A DNA stretch of 17,702 nucleotides from Bacteroidales bacterium UBA1745 (GTDB lineage: Bacteria; Bacteroidota; Bacteroidia; Bacteroidales; UBA932), in contig DCHT01000040.1 of the NCBI GenBank assembly GCA_002314885.1, positions 15,242 through 32,943 on the forward strand, given 5' to 3'. Under the pieces are notes generated by a model. It did no database searches. It was not told the DNA's origin and saw only the letters and a list, made by a program, of their open reading frames with translations. Positions 1 through 7,859 of the stretch are shown here, in pieces. Every line of letters begins with the position of its first letter. Positions within the stretch are counted from its first letter, which is position 1. The position numbers and the translations under genes are program-made.

Positions 1-596
1 TCGGAATGACTTCCGTTTTCAGTGCCGAGGGGAAAAATATCCCATGCACTGTTATTGAGGCTGGTCCTTGTGTTGTTACGCAAATCCGTACAGTAGAGAA
101 AGATGGTTATGCCGCTGTACAGCTTGCCTATGACGAAAAGAAGGAGAAGCAGACCAGCGCGCCTCTCAAGGGGCATTTTGCAAAGGCAGGAACCACACCT
201 AAGCACAAGCTTGTGGAGTTCAAGGTCGCTTTCGATCAGGAGCTCAAGCTCGGTGACGTCCTCACCGCTGACGTGCTCGCTGACACCAAGTTCGTTGATG
301 TCATCGGTACTTCAAAGGGTAAGGGCTTCCAGGGCGTCGTTAAGCGTCACGGCTTCCAGGGCGTAGGCGGTGCTACCCACGGTCAGCACAACCGTCTCCG
401 TCACCCTGGTTCACTCGGTGCTTGCGCATGGCCTTCACGTGTATTCCCTGGTACCCGCATGGGTGGCCATATGGGCAATGCAAGGGTTAAGGTCTTCAAC
501 CTCGAGGTTATCAAGGTAATGCCTGAGAACAACCTCGTAATCGTTAAGGGTTCCGTACCAGGAGCCAAGGGTTCTTATGTTATTATGGAGGACTAA
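1..596 (+). CDS. rplC: 50S ribosomal protein L3 (uL3), 5' end cut off by window
   Basis: This is large-subunit protein L3, an early assembly protein of 23S rRNA that reaches toward the peptidyl transferase centre. The reading frame is already open at the first base. The visible protein (about 197 residues) starts inside the conserved IGMTSVF segment, so the true start lies a few codons upstream and position 6 is an internal Met. The L3 signature is clear in GTSKGKGFQGVVKRHGF, followed by the HGQHN and HPGS blocks. At 456-479 the loop reads RMGGHMGN; in E. coli the matching position is the glutamine methylated by PrmB, here His (codon 468-470). The gene ends TAA 3 nt before rplD, in the usual S10 order. 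Identity is certain; only the start is missing. Confidence 0.98.
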   Translation, partial: GMTSVFSAEGKNIPCTVIEAGPCVVTQIRTVEKDGYAAVQLAYDEKKEKQTSAPLKGHFAKAGTTPKHKLVEFKVAFDQELKLGDVLTADVLADTKFVDVIGTSKGKGFQGVVKRHGFQGVGGATHGQHNRLRHPGSLGACAWPSRVFPGTRMGGHMGNARVKVFNLEVIKVMPENNLVIVKGSVPGAKGSYVIMED

Positions 597-599
597 GCT

Positions 600-1226
600 A
601 TGGAATTGTCAGTTTACAAGATTGACGGATCTGAATCCGGAAAGAAGGTCGTTCTCAACGACGAGATCTTTGGCATCGAGCCAAACGATCACGCTATCTA
701 CCTTGACGTAAAGCAGTACCTCGCTAATCAGCGTCACGGTAATGCGAAGACTAAGGACCGTAGCGAAAACGCACACTCTACCAAGAAGCAGGGTCGCCAG
801 AAAGGCGGCGGAGGAGCTCGTCACGGAGACCTCAAGTCTGGTATCTATGTAGGTGGTGGTAACATCTTTGGCCCTAAGCCACGTTTCTATCACCACAAGC
901 TCAACAAGAAGCTCAAACAGCTCGCTAGATTCTCTGCCCTTACTTACAAGGCACAGGAGAACGCTCTTACTTTCGTAGAGCCATTCTCAATGGACGCCCC
1001 TAAGACTAAGGAGTTCATCCAGATCCTTGACAACCTCAAGGCTAACGGAAGGAAGGTCCTCGTGGTACTTCCTGAGAACAACGACAACGTTTACCTTTCA
1101 GCACGTAACCTTCCTGAGGTTAAGGTGATCACTGTAGACGAGATCAACACTTATGCAATCATGAATTCTAATTCAATGGTTATCGTTGACGGCGTACAGG
1201 AGATCCTCGCTTCAAGAATCAAGTAA
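600..1226 (+). CDS. rplD: 50S ribosomal protein L4 (uL4)
   Basis: L4 binds 23S rRNA domain I and its long loop lines the peptide exit tunnel. The 208-residue product has the typical length. The tunnel loop is recognisable as the basic, Gly-rich stretch KKQGRQKGGGGARHGD, followed by GGGNIFGPKPR. The ATG at 600 begins 3 nt after the rplC stop, so the two are probably translationally coupled. In E. coli L4 also represses the S10 operon. The leader where that would act lies upstream of this window, so regulation cannot be judged here. Confidence 0.98.
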   Translation: MELSVYKIDGSESGKKVVLNDEIFGIEPNDHAIYLDVKQYLANQRHGNAKTKDRSENAHSTKKQGRQKGGGGARHGDLKSGIYVGGGNIFGPKPRFYHHKLNKKLKQLARFSALTYKAQENALTFVEPFSMDAPKTKEFIQILDNLKANGRKVLVVLPENNDNVYLSARNLPEVKVITVDEINTYAIMNSNSMVIVDGVQEILASRIK

Positions 1227-1234
1227 TTTGAGAG

Positions 1235-1525
1235 ATGGGAATTTTAATTAAGCCAATAGTAACAGAAAAACTGACGGTTCAGGGCGAAAAATTGAACCGC
1301 TACGGCTTCATCGTGGCTCGCGAGGCTAACAAGCTTCAGATCAAGGCTGCGGTAGAGCAGGCATACAACGTAACAGTAGCTGACATCAACACTGTCAACT
1401 ACAATGGCAAGGCAAAATCTCGTTTCACCAAGGCTGGTATCCTTACCGGTCGCACTAACCGCTTCAAGAAGGCGTATGTGACTCTCGCTGGTGATGACAA
1501 GATTGATTTCTATGCAAACATTTAA
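1235..1525 (+). CDS. rplW: 50S ribosomal protein L23 (uL23)
   Basis: L23 sits at the tunnel exit and is the docking site for trigger factor and signal recognition particle. The 96-residue product carries the family N-terminus (ILIKPIVTEKLT) and the VNYNGKAKSR...RTNRFKKAYVTL block that corresponds to the rRNA-binding loop. It lies 8 nt after rplD and 12 nt before rplB, in canonical S10 order. The short gap before it has no clear Shine-Dalgarno site. Confidence 0.98.
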   Translation: MGILIKPIVTEKLTVQGEKLNRYGFIVAREANKLQIKAAVEQAYNVTVADINTVNYNGKAKSRFTKAGILTGRTNRFKKAYVTLAGDDKIDFYANI

Positions 1526-1537
1526 GGTAATTAAGTC

Positions 1538-2362
1538 ATGGCAGTAAGAAAATTCAAACCGTGTACCCCAGGTACAAGAAATAAGGTAATTTCCGCTTTT
1601 GACGACATTACCTGCAAGACCCCTGAGAAGTCACTCCTCGAGCCTCTCAAGAGCTCAGGTGGACGTAACAACCAGGGTAAGATGACAATGCGTTACCTCG
1701 GTGGCGGTCACAAGAAGATGTACCGTGTCATCGACTTCCTCCGCAACAAGGACAACGTTGCTGCGACTGTGAAGACTATCGAGTACGATCCTAACCGTTC
1801 CGCTCGTATCGCACTTGTTCAGTATGAAGATGGTGAAAAGAGATACATCATCGCACCTAACGGTCTTACCGTAGGTCAGACAATCCTCTCCGGCTCAGGA
1901 GTTGCTCCTGAGGTTGGTAACACTCTCCCTCTTGGTGAAATTCCGCTTGGTACTCTCGTACACAACATCGAGCTCCGTCCTGGTCAGGGCGCTGCGATGG
2001 CCCGTTCAGCCGGTGCTTTCGCTCAGCTCGCTGCACGTGAGGGCAACTACGCTATCCTCCGCCTCCCTTCCGGTGAGACCAGGATGGTCCTCTGCTCTTG
2101 CCGCGCAACTGTAGGAACAGTATCAAATCCAGATCACAACCTGGAGTCTCATGGAAAGGCAGGACGTAGAAGATGGCTCGGCCGTCGTCCACGCAACCGT
2201 GGTGTTGTTATGAACCCAGTCGATCACCCAATGGGTGGTGGCGAAGGTCGCGCATCCGGTGGACATCCACGTTCACGCAAGGGTCTTCCTGCAAAGGGCT
2301 ACAAGACTCGTAATCCTAAGAGCACTTCCAACAAGTTCATCATTGAAAGAAGGAAAAAATAA
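1538..2362 (+). CDS. rplB: 50S ribosomal protein L2 (uL2)
   Basis: L2 is a core 23S rRNA protein needed for subunit association and peptidyl transfer. The 274-residue length is normal. The signature region is intact: RRRWLGRRPRNRGVVMNPVD, followed by HPMGGGEGRASGGHP (about residues 229-243), which contains the conserved His long implicated in peptidyl transferase assembly. The gene is followed by rpsS after 19 nt. No frameshift or unusual residue was seen. Confidence 0.99.
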   Translation: MAVRKFKPCTPGTRNKVISAFDDITCKTPEKSLLEPLKSSGGRNNQGKMTMRYLGGGHKKMYRVIDFLRNKDNVAATVKTIEYDPNRSARIALVQYEDGEKRYIIAPNGLTVGQTILSGSGVAPEVGNTLPLGEIPLGTLVHNIELRPGQGAAMARSAGAFAQLAAREGNYAILRLPSGETRMVLCSCRATVGTVSNPDHNLESHGKAGRRRWLGRRPRNRGVVMNPVDHPMGGGEGRASGGHPRSRKGLPAKGYKTRNPKSTSNKFIIERRKK

Positions 2363-2381
2363 CGGAATAAATTAAGAGATT

Positions 2382-2651
2382 ATGAGTCGTTCATTAAGAA
2401 AAGGTCCTTATATCCAGGAGGCCCTCGAAAAAAGAATTCTTGCTATGAATGAAGGTAGCATGAAGAAAGAGGTTGTCAAGACTTGGTCACGCGCAAGCAT
2501 GATTTCCCCTGACTTTGTCGGCCACACCGTCGCAGTTCATAACGGAAACAAGTTTATTCCTGTTTACGTAACTGAGAATATGGTAGGTCACAAGCTTGGT
2601 GAGTTTGCGCCAACAAGAACTTTCAGAGGCCATTCAGGCAATCGTAAATAA
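2382..2651 (+). CDS. rpsS: 30S ribosomal protein S19 (uS19)
   Basis: S19 belongs to the small-subunit head and contacts S13 and 16S rRNA near the A site. The 89-residue product starts MSRSLRKGPYI and has the family block VYVTENMVGHKLGEFAPTRT, with the normal GH ending. It lies in canonical order between rplB and rplV, with an AT-rich upstream gap and no Shine-Dalgarno motif. Confidence 0.98.
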   Translation: MSRSLRKGPYIQEALEKRILAMNEGSMKKEVVKTWSRASMISPDFVGHTVAVHNGNKFIPVYVTENMVGHKLGEFAPTRTFRGHSGNRK

Positions 2652-2669
2652 TTATAGAGAATCGTAATT

Positions 2670-3083
2670 ATGGGAAAGCGTAAACATGAAATGGCTGAGC
2701 GCCTGAAAGCTCAGAAGAAGGTTACCGCAGTTGCAAAGCTGAATGACGTACCTACTTCACCTCGCAAAATGCGCCTCGTTGCAGACATCATCCGTGGTGT
2801 CGAGGTCAACAAGGCACTCGATATCCTCAAGTATTCTAAGAAGCACGCTTCTAAGTCCCTCGCTGTTGTACTTCGCAGTGCAATCGCTAACTGGGAGGCT
2901 AAGAACGAGGATAAGTCACAGGAACTTGAGAATGGTAATGTGTACATCAAGACCCTTATGATTGATGAGGGCCGTACGCTTAAGAGAATCCGTCCATGCC
3001 CACAGGGTCGTGCCGGCCGCATCCGCAAGCGTTCTAACCACATCACCATCATTCTCGATGTTAAAAAACCAGTGGAGGAATAA
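2670..3083 (+). CDS. rplV: 50S ribosomal protein L22 (uL22)
   Basis: L22 lines the narrow part of the exit tunnel with a long beta hairpin. Two parts of the 137-residue product identify it: PTSPRKMRLVADIIRG near the N-terminus, and the hairpin and C-terminal block RIRPCPQGRAGRIRKRSNHI. Residues 1-20 or so form a basic extension ahead of the conserved core, making it longer than the roughly 110 residues of E. coli L22. The stop is 3 nt before rpsC. The last codons (GTG GAG GAA) also supply a GGAGGA purine run 7 nt before the rpsC start. Confidence 0.97.
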   Translation: MGKRKHEMAERLKAQKKVTAVAKLNDVPTSPRKMRLVADIIRGVEVNKALDILKYSKKHASKSLAVVLRSAIANWEAKNEDKSQELENGNVYIKTLMIDEGRTLKRIRPCPQGRAGRIRKRSNHITIILDVKKPVEE

Positions 3084-3086
3084 ACT

Positions 3087-3833
3087 ATGGGACAGAAAAC
3101 TAATCCTATCAGCAACAGAATCGGTATCACCCGTGGTTGGGACTCTAACTGGTGTGGTGGTAACTATGCGGAGAAGATCAAGGAAGATTACGACATCCGC
3201 AAGTATCTCGTAAACCGTCTTGCAAAGGCAGGTCTTTCTAAGATCGTCATTGAGAGGACCCTTAAGGTCATCACTGTAACTATCCACGCTGCTCGTCCAG
3301 GTGTCATCATCGGACGTGAGGGCAAGGAGGTTGACAGCCTCAAGGCAGAGCTTAAGAAGGTAACCGACAAGGACATCCAGCTCAACATCTACGAGGTTAA
3401 GAAGCCTGAGGTTGACGCTCACATCGTCGCCGACAGCATCGCTCGTCAGATCGAGGGTCGTGTATCCTATCGCCGCGCTATCAAGATGGCCATTGCAACC
3501 GCTATGAGAATGGGTGCCGAGGGCATCAAGGTTCAGATCAGCGGCCGTGTAGGTGGCGCCGAGATGGCTCGCAACGAGATGATCAAGGAAGGTCGTACTC
3601 CTCTCCATACTTTCCGTGCAGACATCGACTACGCACTCGCTGAGGCTCACACCAAGGTAGGCGTACTCGGAATCAAGGTTTGGATCTGCAACGGTGAGGT
3701 CTATGGAAAGAAGGATCTTTCACCTAACGCTGGCATCGCTGCTCAGCAGGCAGCTCAGAACCAGAACCGCGGTCCTCGTCGTGACGACCGTCGTGGTCCT
3801 CGCCGTGACAACCGCCGTCGTGAGAACAAGTAA
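3087..3833 (+). CDS. rpsC: 30S ribosomal protein S3 (uS3)
   Basis: S3 lies at the mRNA entry pore of the 30S head. The 248-residue protein starts MGQKTNPIS and has a type II KH domain with its GxxG loop as GREG (residues 76-79). The C-terminal domain is seen in GRVGGAEMARNEMIKEGRTPLHTFRADIDY. The last 21 residues (228-248) are a basic tail in which RGPRRDxR occurs twice in tandem. The ATG at 3087 has a good Shine-Dalgarno-like GGAGGA at 3074-3079, unusual for Bacteroidetes. In most bacteria rplP follows directly. Here a strong terminator follows, and the next ribosomal gene is 11.4 kb away. Confidence 0.98.
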   Translation: MGQKTNPISNRIGITRGWDSNWCGGNYAEKIKEDYDIRKYLVNRLAKAGLSKIVIERTLKVITVTIHAARPGVIIGREGKEVDSLKAELKKVTDKDIQLNIYEVKKPEVDAHIVADSIARQIEGRVSYRRAIKMAIATAMRMGAEGIKVQISGRVGGAEMARNEMIKEGRTPLHTFRADIDYALAEAHTKVGVLGIKVWICNGEVYGKKDLSPNAGIAAQQAAQNQNRGPRRDDRRGPRRDNRRRENK

Positions 3834-3852
3834 TTGTTACTTCACATAATCG

Positions 3853-3885
3853 GAAGGCCGGATGCAAGTCCGGCCTTCTTTTTTT
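3853..3885 (+). terminator. Intrinsic terminator after rpsC
   Basis: A perfect 10-bp GC-rich stem (GAAGGCCGGA at 3853-3862 with TCCGGCCTTC at 3869-3878) closes a 6-nt loop. Seven T residues follow at 3879-3885. It lies 19 nt after the rpsC stop. It should end the upstream ribosomal transcript and separate it from the lipoprotein operon. Confidence 0.93.
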
Positions 3886-3886
3886 G

Positions 3887-3894
3887 TATATTTG
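3887..3894 (+). promoter_or_regulatory. Possible Bacteroidetes -7 box for the thioredoxin-lipoprotein/uvrC operon
   Basis: TATATTTG matches the Bacteroidetes -7 consensus TAnnTTTG and starts 2 nt after the terminator T-tract. It would give a leader of roughly 25 nt before the ATG at 3924. No TTTG-like -33 element is present at the expected distance because that stretch is the terminator stem, so the call rests on the -7 box and on context. Confidence 0.45.
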
Positions 3895-3923
3895 TCAGTC
3901 TTTATACTACACTCGCAGAATAT

Positions 3924-5024
3924 ATGAATATCAGACGCTTTTTATCCGCCGCCATCGTCCTTGTCGCAGTTGTTTCCTGCGGCCGCTCCGCACAGACTCG
4001 CGTTGTTGTGACGGGCGTTGCAGAAGGAACTCCCGTTTCCGTCGTGTGCAGCGAGGCCGACATTGACACGGTTTATTTCGCCGAGGAGAACGGGCTTGAA
4101 TTCCTGCTTCCGAAGGATCCTCTCTCATTCACGGTCGTCCAGACTTCGACGGCATCCGTACCGGTGCTTTCCGACGGAAACACCGTAAGCGTGAACATTG
4201 AGGAAGGCAAGGCGGAGACTGAATCCAAGAGCTCTCTTCAGAGCCGTTTCAATGCCCTTATGGACCAGTTGCTGGGCTACAACGAGGAAGTCAACGCCAA
4301 GTACCTTGAGGTGCACGACAACTGCTCATTGAGCCAGGAAGAGCAGAAGCGGGTCTTTGACAGCTGGTACGACACCAAGAGCGTGGCTATGGTAGAGGAA
4401 CTGAACGCAGTCCTCCGCCGCAACCGCAACAATATCGTGGGCGTCTATACTTTCTTCCAGGTGATGAGCCTGGTGCAGGACGACACCGAAGCCGTGCTCA
4501 AGTCCTATGAGATGCTCGGTCCGGATGCCAAGGCCTACGAGTATGTAGCTGATATCAAGCAGTCGCTCGACGCCGCCGGCCAGACTGGCGTGGACGCTAT
4601 GTTCAACGACTTCACGGTACGCTGCGTGGAAGACGGAGAGGTGGTGTTCAAGTCCCTTTCCGACTATGTAGGCAAAGGCAAATATGTACTCGTGGACTTC
4701 TGGGCCAGCTGGTGCGGCCCGTGCAAGGAAGAGATACCTTACATCGCATACGTTTACAACAAATACGCCGGAGAGGACTTCGACGTACTCAGCGTGGCAG
4801 TGTGGGATGAGCCCGATCTCACCATTGAGGCCGCTCAGGCCAACGGAATCTGCTGGAACCAGATTGTGACGGTGGCAGAGGACTCAAGGATTCCTGCCGA
4901 CGCATACGGTATCCAGGGCATACCTCAGTTGATTCTTTTCGGTCCCGACGGCCATATCGTAGCCAGGGACATCCGCGGCGAAGGCATTGCCGAGGCCGTA
5001 TCCAGATTCGTATCAGAGAAATAA
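3924..5024 (+). CDS. TlpA/ResA-like thioredoxin-fold lipoprotein
   Basis: This is a predicted periplasmic, lipid-anchored thiol-disulfide oxidoreductase of 366 residues. The ATG at 3924 is chosen over an in-frame TTG at 3834 because it gives a proper lipoprotein signal (basic MNIRR, hydrophobic stretch, lipobox VVSC with Cys19) and because the longer form would translate the terminator. Residues about 20-110 resemble the beta-rich DUF4369-type domain found N-terminal to thioredoxins in Bacteroidetes, followed by a helical linker. The thioredoxin domain occupies about 230-366, with FWASWCGPCKEEIP (C264, C267) and a cis-Pro in GIPQ (P334). Substrates are unknown; relatives reduce apocytochromes or misoxidised exported proteins. 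It begins a four-gene operon and is followed by a paralogue after 1 nt. Confidence 0.9.
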   Translation: MNIRRFLSAAIVLVAVVSCGRSAQTRVVVTGVAEGTPVSVVCSEADIDTVYFAEENGLEFLLPKDPLSFTVVQTSTASVPVLSDGNTVSVNIEEGKAETESKSSLQSRFNALMDQLLGYNEEVNAKYLEVHDNCSLSQEEQKRVFDSWYDTKSVAMVEELNAVLRRNRNNIVGVYTFFQVMSLVQDDTEAVLKSYEMLGPDAKAYEYVADIKQSLDAAGQTGVDAMFNDFTVRCVEDGEVVFKSLSDYVGKGKYVLVDFWASWCGPCKEEIPYIAYVYNKYAGEDFDVLSVAVWDEPDLTIEAAQANGICWNQIVTVAEDSRIPADAYGIQGIPQLILFGPDGHIVARDIRGEGIAEAVSRFVSEK

Positions 5025-5025
5025 T

Positions 5026-6066
5026 ATGAAGAAGACATACGCAATAATCCTTGCAGCCGCTGCCCTTGCAGCCTGCAACCCACAGCCCAAGGACGTGACC
5101 AAGATCTATGGCGTCGCCCCTGCCGGCCTGGACGAAATAGAGATGTTCTATGAGGACGTGGACAGCCTCATCATCGCCGAAGACGGCAAGTTCTATCTGG
5201 AATTGCCGACCAATGTGGCCCGCCTTGTGACTTTCGAGGCCGGTCCTGGTTCCGTCGAGGTCATTCCGGACGGCACAGTCCTGGACGTGGTCCTCGCCGA
5301 CAGCAGCTATGCAAATTCCCGCAGGCCGGAGATTTCCGTGCAGGAGAGGCTGAACGCCTTTGTGGACAGGGTTATGGAAAGCGCCGACAGGCCTTTCGAG
5401 GAGACTAAGAAGATCGCCCTCGAGACCATCAACGCTGAGAAGAGCAATGCCATCGGAGCCCTTGCTTTCCAGACCATCTATCCATATCTGACCGAGGAGG
5501 AAGCCGGTCAGGCCCTCAGGACCCTCAGTCCGGCCGTACGCAAGAGCGGAACCGTGGCTGTGATAGAGAAACTCTACAATGCCCGTCAGGAGACCTCTCC
5601 TGGACGCCCATACAGGGATTTCTCCGTCAGGACCGTCTCCAGCTTCGACTACGGCGTGCCAGTCTATTCTCGCGTGCGTCTCTCTGATTTCGTCGGAAGG
5701 GGCAATTTCACCCTGCTCTTCCTGTGGAACGCCAGGGACCAGGCCTCCCTTTCCCAGATACCTTTCATCAAGGACACATACGACAGTTTCAAGTCAAAGG
5801 GCCTCGACGTAGTCAGCGTGTCCCTCTATGATGCAGATCCTCCGTATGACGCCCTGTACGTGGCTCAGGCCTATGGAATGGACTGGGTTGCACTGAACGG
5901 CGCGGAAGACACTGTTGCGGACCTCTATGGCGTACTCGCGCTTCCGCTGGTGATCTACCTTGACCCTCAGGGCAACATCATCGACAGGGATGTCTATGGC
6001 GAAGACATCAAGTCCGCTGCCCAGTATTATTTCGAGCAGATGGAGCAGGCCGCTCAGAGGCGATAA
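5026..6066 (+). CDS. Thioredoxin-like lipoprotein lacking the active-site cysteines
   Basis: This 346-residue paralogue of the preceding gene shares its plan: lipoprotein signal (MKKTYAIILAAAALAAC, Cys17), N-terminal beta-rich domain, helical linker and C-terminal thioredoxin fold. The ATG at 5026 is chosen because it opens this signal peptide; an in-frame start at 4987 would overlap the previous gene and add a hydrophilic leader. In the thioredoxin domain FLWNARDQASLSQIP (residues 232-246) aligns with FWASWCGPCKEEIP of the neighbour, so the two Cys are replaced by Asp238 and Ser241. A Pro in the cis-Pro region remains (P307). It should not do dithiol chemistry. A binding, chaperone or regulatory role is possible but unproven. 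Confidence 0.85.
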   Translation: MKKTYAIILAAAALAACNPQPKDVTKIYGVAPAGLDEIEMFYEDVDSLIIAEDGKFYLELPTNVARLVTFEAGPGSVEVIPDGTVLDVVLADSSYANSRRPEISVQERLNAFVDRVMESADRPFEETKKIALETINAEKSNAIGALAFQTIYPYLTEEEAGQALRTLSPAVRKSGTVAVIEKLYNARQETSPGRPYRDFSVRTVSSFDYGVPVYSRVRLSDFVGRGNFTLLFLWNARDQASLSQIPFIKDTYDSFKSKGLDVVSVSLYDADPPYDALYVAQAYGMDWVALNGAEDTVADLYGVLALPLVIYLDPQGNIIDRDVYGEDIKSAAQYYFEQMEQAAQRR

Positions 6067-7857
6067 ATGACCGTCCGCGAAAAAATAGCGCTATTTCCAC
6101 ATTCCCCCGGAGTCTACAGATACTATGATTCCGAGGGAACTGTCATCTATGTGGGCAAGGCCAAGGACCTCCACAAGAGGGTGGCGCAGTATTTCGTGGA
6201 CCCGTCCAGGCTTACGCCGAAGACTGCCATACTCGTTTCCAAGATAGCCGATGCCCAGTTCTCCGTCGTGGAGAGCGAGGCGGATGCCCTGCTTCTGGAA
6301 AACAACCTCATAAAGCAGTACAAGCCTAAGTACAATATTTTGCTGAAGGATTCCAAGACCTATCCTTGGATCTGTGTCAGCAAGGACGTGTATCCGAAGG
6401 TATTCCTCACCAGGAGGAAGGTCAATGACGGTTCCCGCTACTTCGGGCCGTACAGTTCGGTGAAGCACGCCTATTCCCTCCTGGAATTCTTCGACAAGCT
6501 GTATCCGCTGCGCAACTGCAAGAACAAGATCACGACCGACACCATACTCCGTGGCAAGGCCCGTCCGTGTCTGAACTACCACATAGGGAAGTGCAAGGGC
6601 TGCTGCATCGGGGCCATTTCGGTCAAGGAATACAACGACAATATCGAGGAGATAGTCCGCCTGCTCAAGGGCGACGGGCGCGAGATGATAGCCCATTACA
6701 AGGAACTGATGATGGAGGCCTCCGCAGCCCTGCAGTTCGAGAAGGCGGCGGAATACAAGGAGAAGATGGACTCCCTGGAGCAGCACTACAGCAAGTCCGT
6801 CATCGTGAACTCCTACAGCGGCGATATGGATGTGTTCTCCCTCGTGATGGACGGCCAGGATGCCTGGGGCAACTTTATGCGTCTGCACAACGGAGCCATC
6901 ATCCAGTCCCTCAACCTCTGCTACAAGCTTCGCATCGAGGAGGAGCAGAAGGAGGTGCTGGGCACCTTCATCGCCGACATCCAGGAGAAATTCGGGAATC
7001 TCAGCAAGGAGGTCATTGTGCCATTCCTGCCGGACGTGGAATTCGAGGGCGTGACCTTCACCCTGCCGGTCAGGGGAGACAAGTTCACCCTCCTGGAGCT
7101 CAGCAGCCGCAACGCCAAGGAGCAGAGGGCGAATGCCCTGCGTCAGAGCGAGCACTGCGATCCGGACGCCTACTACCGCAAGGTTATGGAGGAACTGCGC
7201 GACGCCCTCGGAATGAGCGTGCTGCCGGAGCATATCGAATGCTTCGACAACTCCAACATACAGGGCACGAACCCGGTTGCCTCCTGCGTAGTCTTCAGGG
7301 GCGCAAAGCCTTCCAAGAGCGACTACAGGCACTTCAACATCAAGACCGTCGTGGGCGCGAACGACTATGCCTCAATGAAGGAAGTGGTCAACAGACGTTA
7401 TTCCAGGATGCTCAATGAGGCCCCGGACGACATCCCTCAGCTGATAGTCATAGATGGTGGCAAGGGTCAGCTGAGCTTTGCTTACCAGGCCATACTGGAG
7501 CTGGGTCTCCAGGACAGCCTTACCATCATCGGCCTCGCCAAGAGGCTTGAGGAAGTCATACGCGTCGGGGATCCGTTCCCACTCTTCATTGACAGGAACT
7601 CCCAGGCCCTGAAGCTGCTGCAGCAATGCCGTGACGAGGCCCACCGCTTCGGCATCACGCATCATCGCAACCGCCGCAGCAAGACCCAGATAGAATCCGC
7701 GCTCAGGGAAATAAAGGGCGTGGGTGAAAAGACAGAGCAGCGCCTGCTGCTGCATTTCGGCTCCGTGGCCCGCATTGCCGCGGCTCCGCACCAGGAGGTG
7801 GCTGACCTGGTCGGAGAGGAACTGGCCACCAGAATACAGGAACAACTCAGAAAGTAA
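6067..7857 (+). CDS. uvrC: Excinuclease ABC subunit C
   Basis: UvrC makes both incisions around lesions marked by UvrA/UvrB in nucleotide excision repair. The 596-residue protein is complete. The N-terminal GIY-YIG nuclease (about 11-90) has GVY, IYVG, R38 and E79. A four-Cys set (C151, C168, C176, C180) matches the positions described for an Fe-S cluster in E. coli UvrC. The UVR motif for UvrB contact is near 208-240 (ALQFEKAAEYKEKMD). The RNase H-like nuclease has D394 in FDNS, D463 in VIDGGKGQL and H526 in EAHRFGITHHR. A helix-hairpin-helix (IKGVGEKTEQRLL) ends it. The ATG directly abuts the previous stop (TAAATG), suggesting translational coupling. Long open frames inside it on both strands are shadows. 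Confidence 0.98.
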   Translation: MTVREKIALFPHSPGVYRYYDSEGTVIYVGKAKDLHKRVAQYFVDPSRLTPKTAILVSKIADAQFSVVESEADALLLENNLIKQYKPKYNILLKDSKTYPWICVSKDVYPKVFLTRRKVNDGSRYFGPYSSVKHAYSLLEFFDKLYPLRNCKNKITTDTILRGKARPCLNYHIGKCKGCCIGAISVKEYNDNIEEIVRLLKGDGREMIAHYKELMMEASAALQFEKAAEYKEKMDSLEQHYSKSVIVNSYSGDMDVFSLVMDGQDAWGNFMRLHNGAIIQSLNLCYKLRIEEEQKEVLGTFIADIQEKFGNLSKEVIVPFLPDVEFEGVTFTLPVRGDKFTLLELSSRNAKEQRANALRQSEHCDPDAYYRKVMEELRDALGMSVLPEHIECFDNSNIQGTNPVASCVVFRGAKPSKSDYRHFNIKTVVGANDYASMKEVVNRRYSRMLNEAPDDIPQLIVIDGGKGQLSFAYQAILELGLQDSLTIIGLAKRLEEVIRVGDPFPLFIDRNSQALKLLQQCRDEAHRFGITHHRNRRSKTQIESALREIKGVGEKTEQRLLLHFGSVARIAAAPHQEVADLVGEELATRIQEQLRK

Positions 7858-7859
7858 AA

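Noticed and set aside
2916..3650. 244-codon minus-strand frame opposite rplV/rpsC
   Set aside because: Antisense shadow of two certain ribosomal genes, with no promoter or family resemblance.
3834..3923. Upstream TTG start for the first thioredoxin lipoprotein
   Set aside because: It would translate through the terminator hairpin and bury the signal peptide.
6091..7332. 413-codon open frame on the minus strand inside uvrC
   Set aside because: It lies fully antisense to a complete, motif-verified uvrC, and its translation has no recognisable domain or start context. It is a by-product of GC-rich codon use.
6567..7418. 283-codon alternative-frame ORF on + inside uvrC
   Set aside because: Low-complexity Gln/Arg/Gly-rich translation that overlaps conserved UvrC domains.
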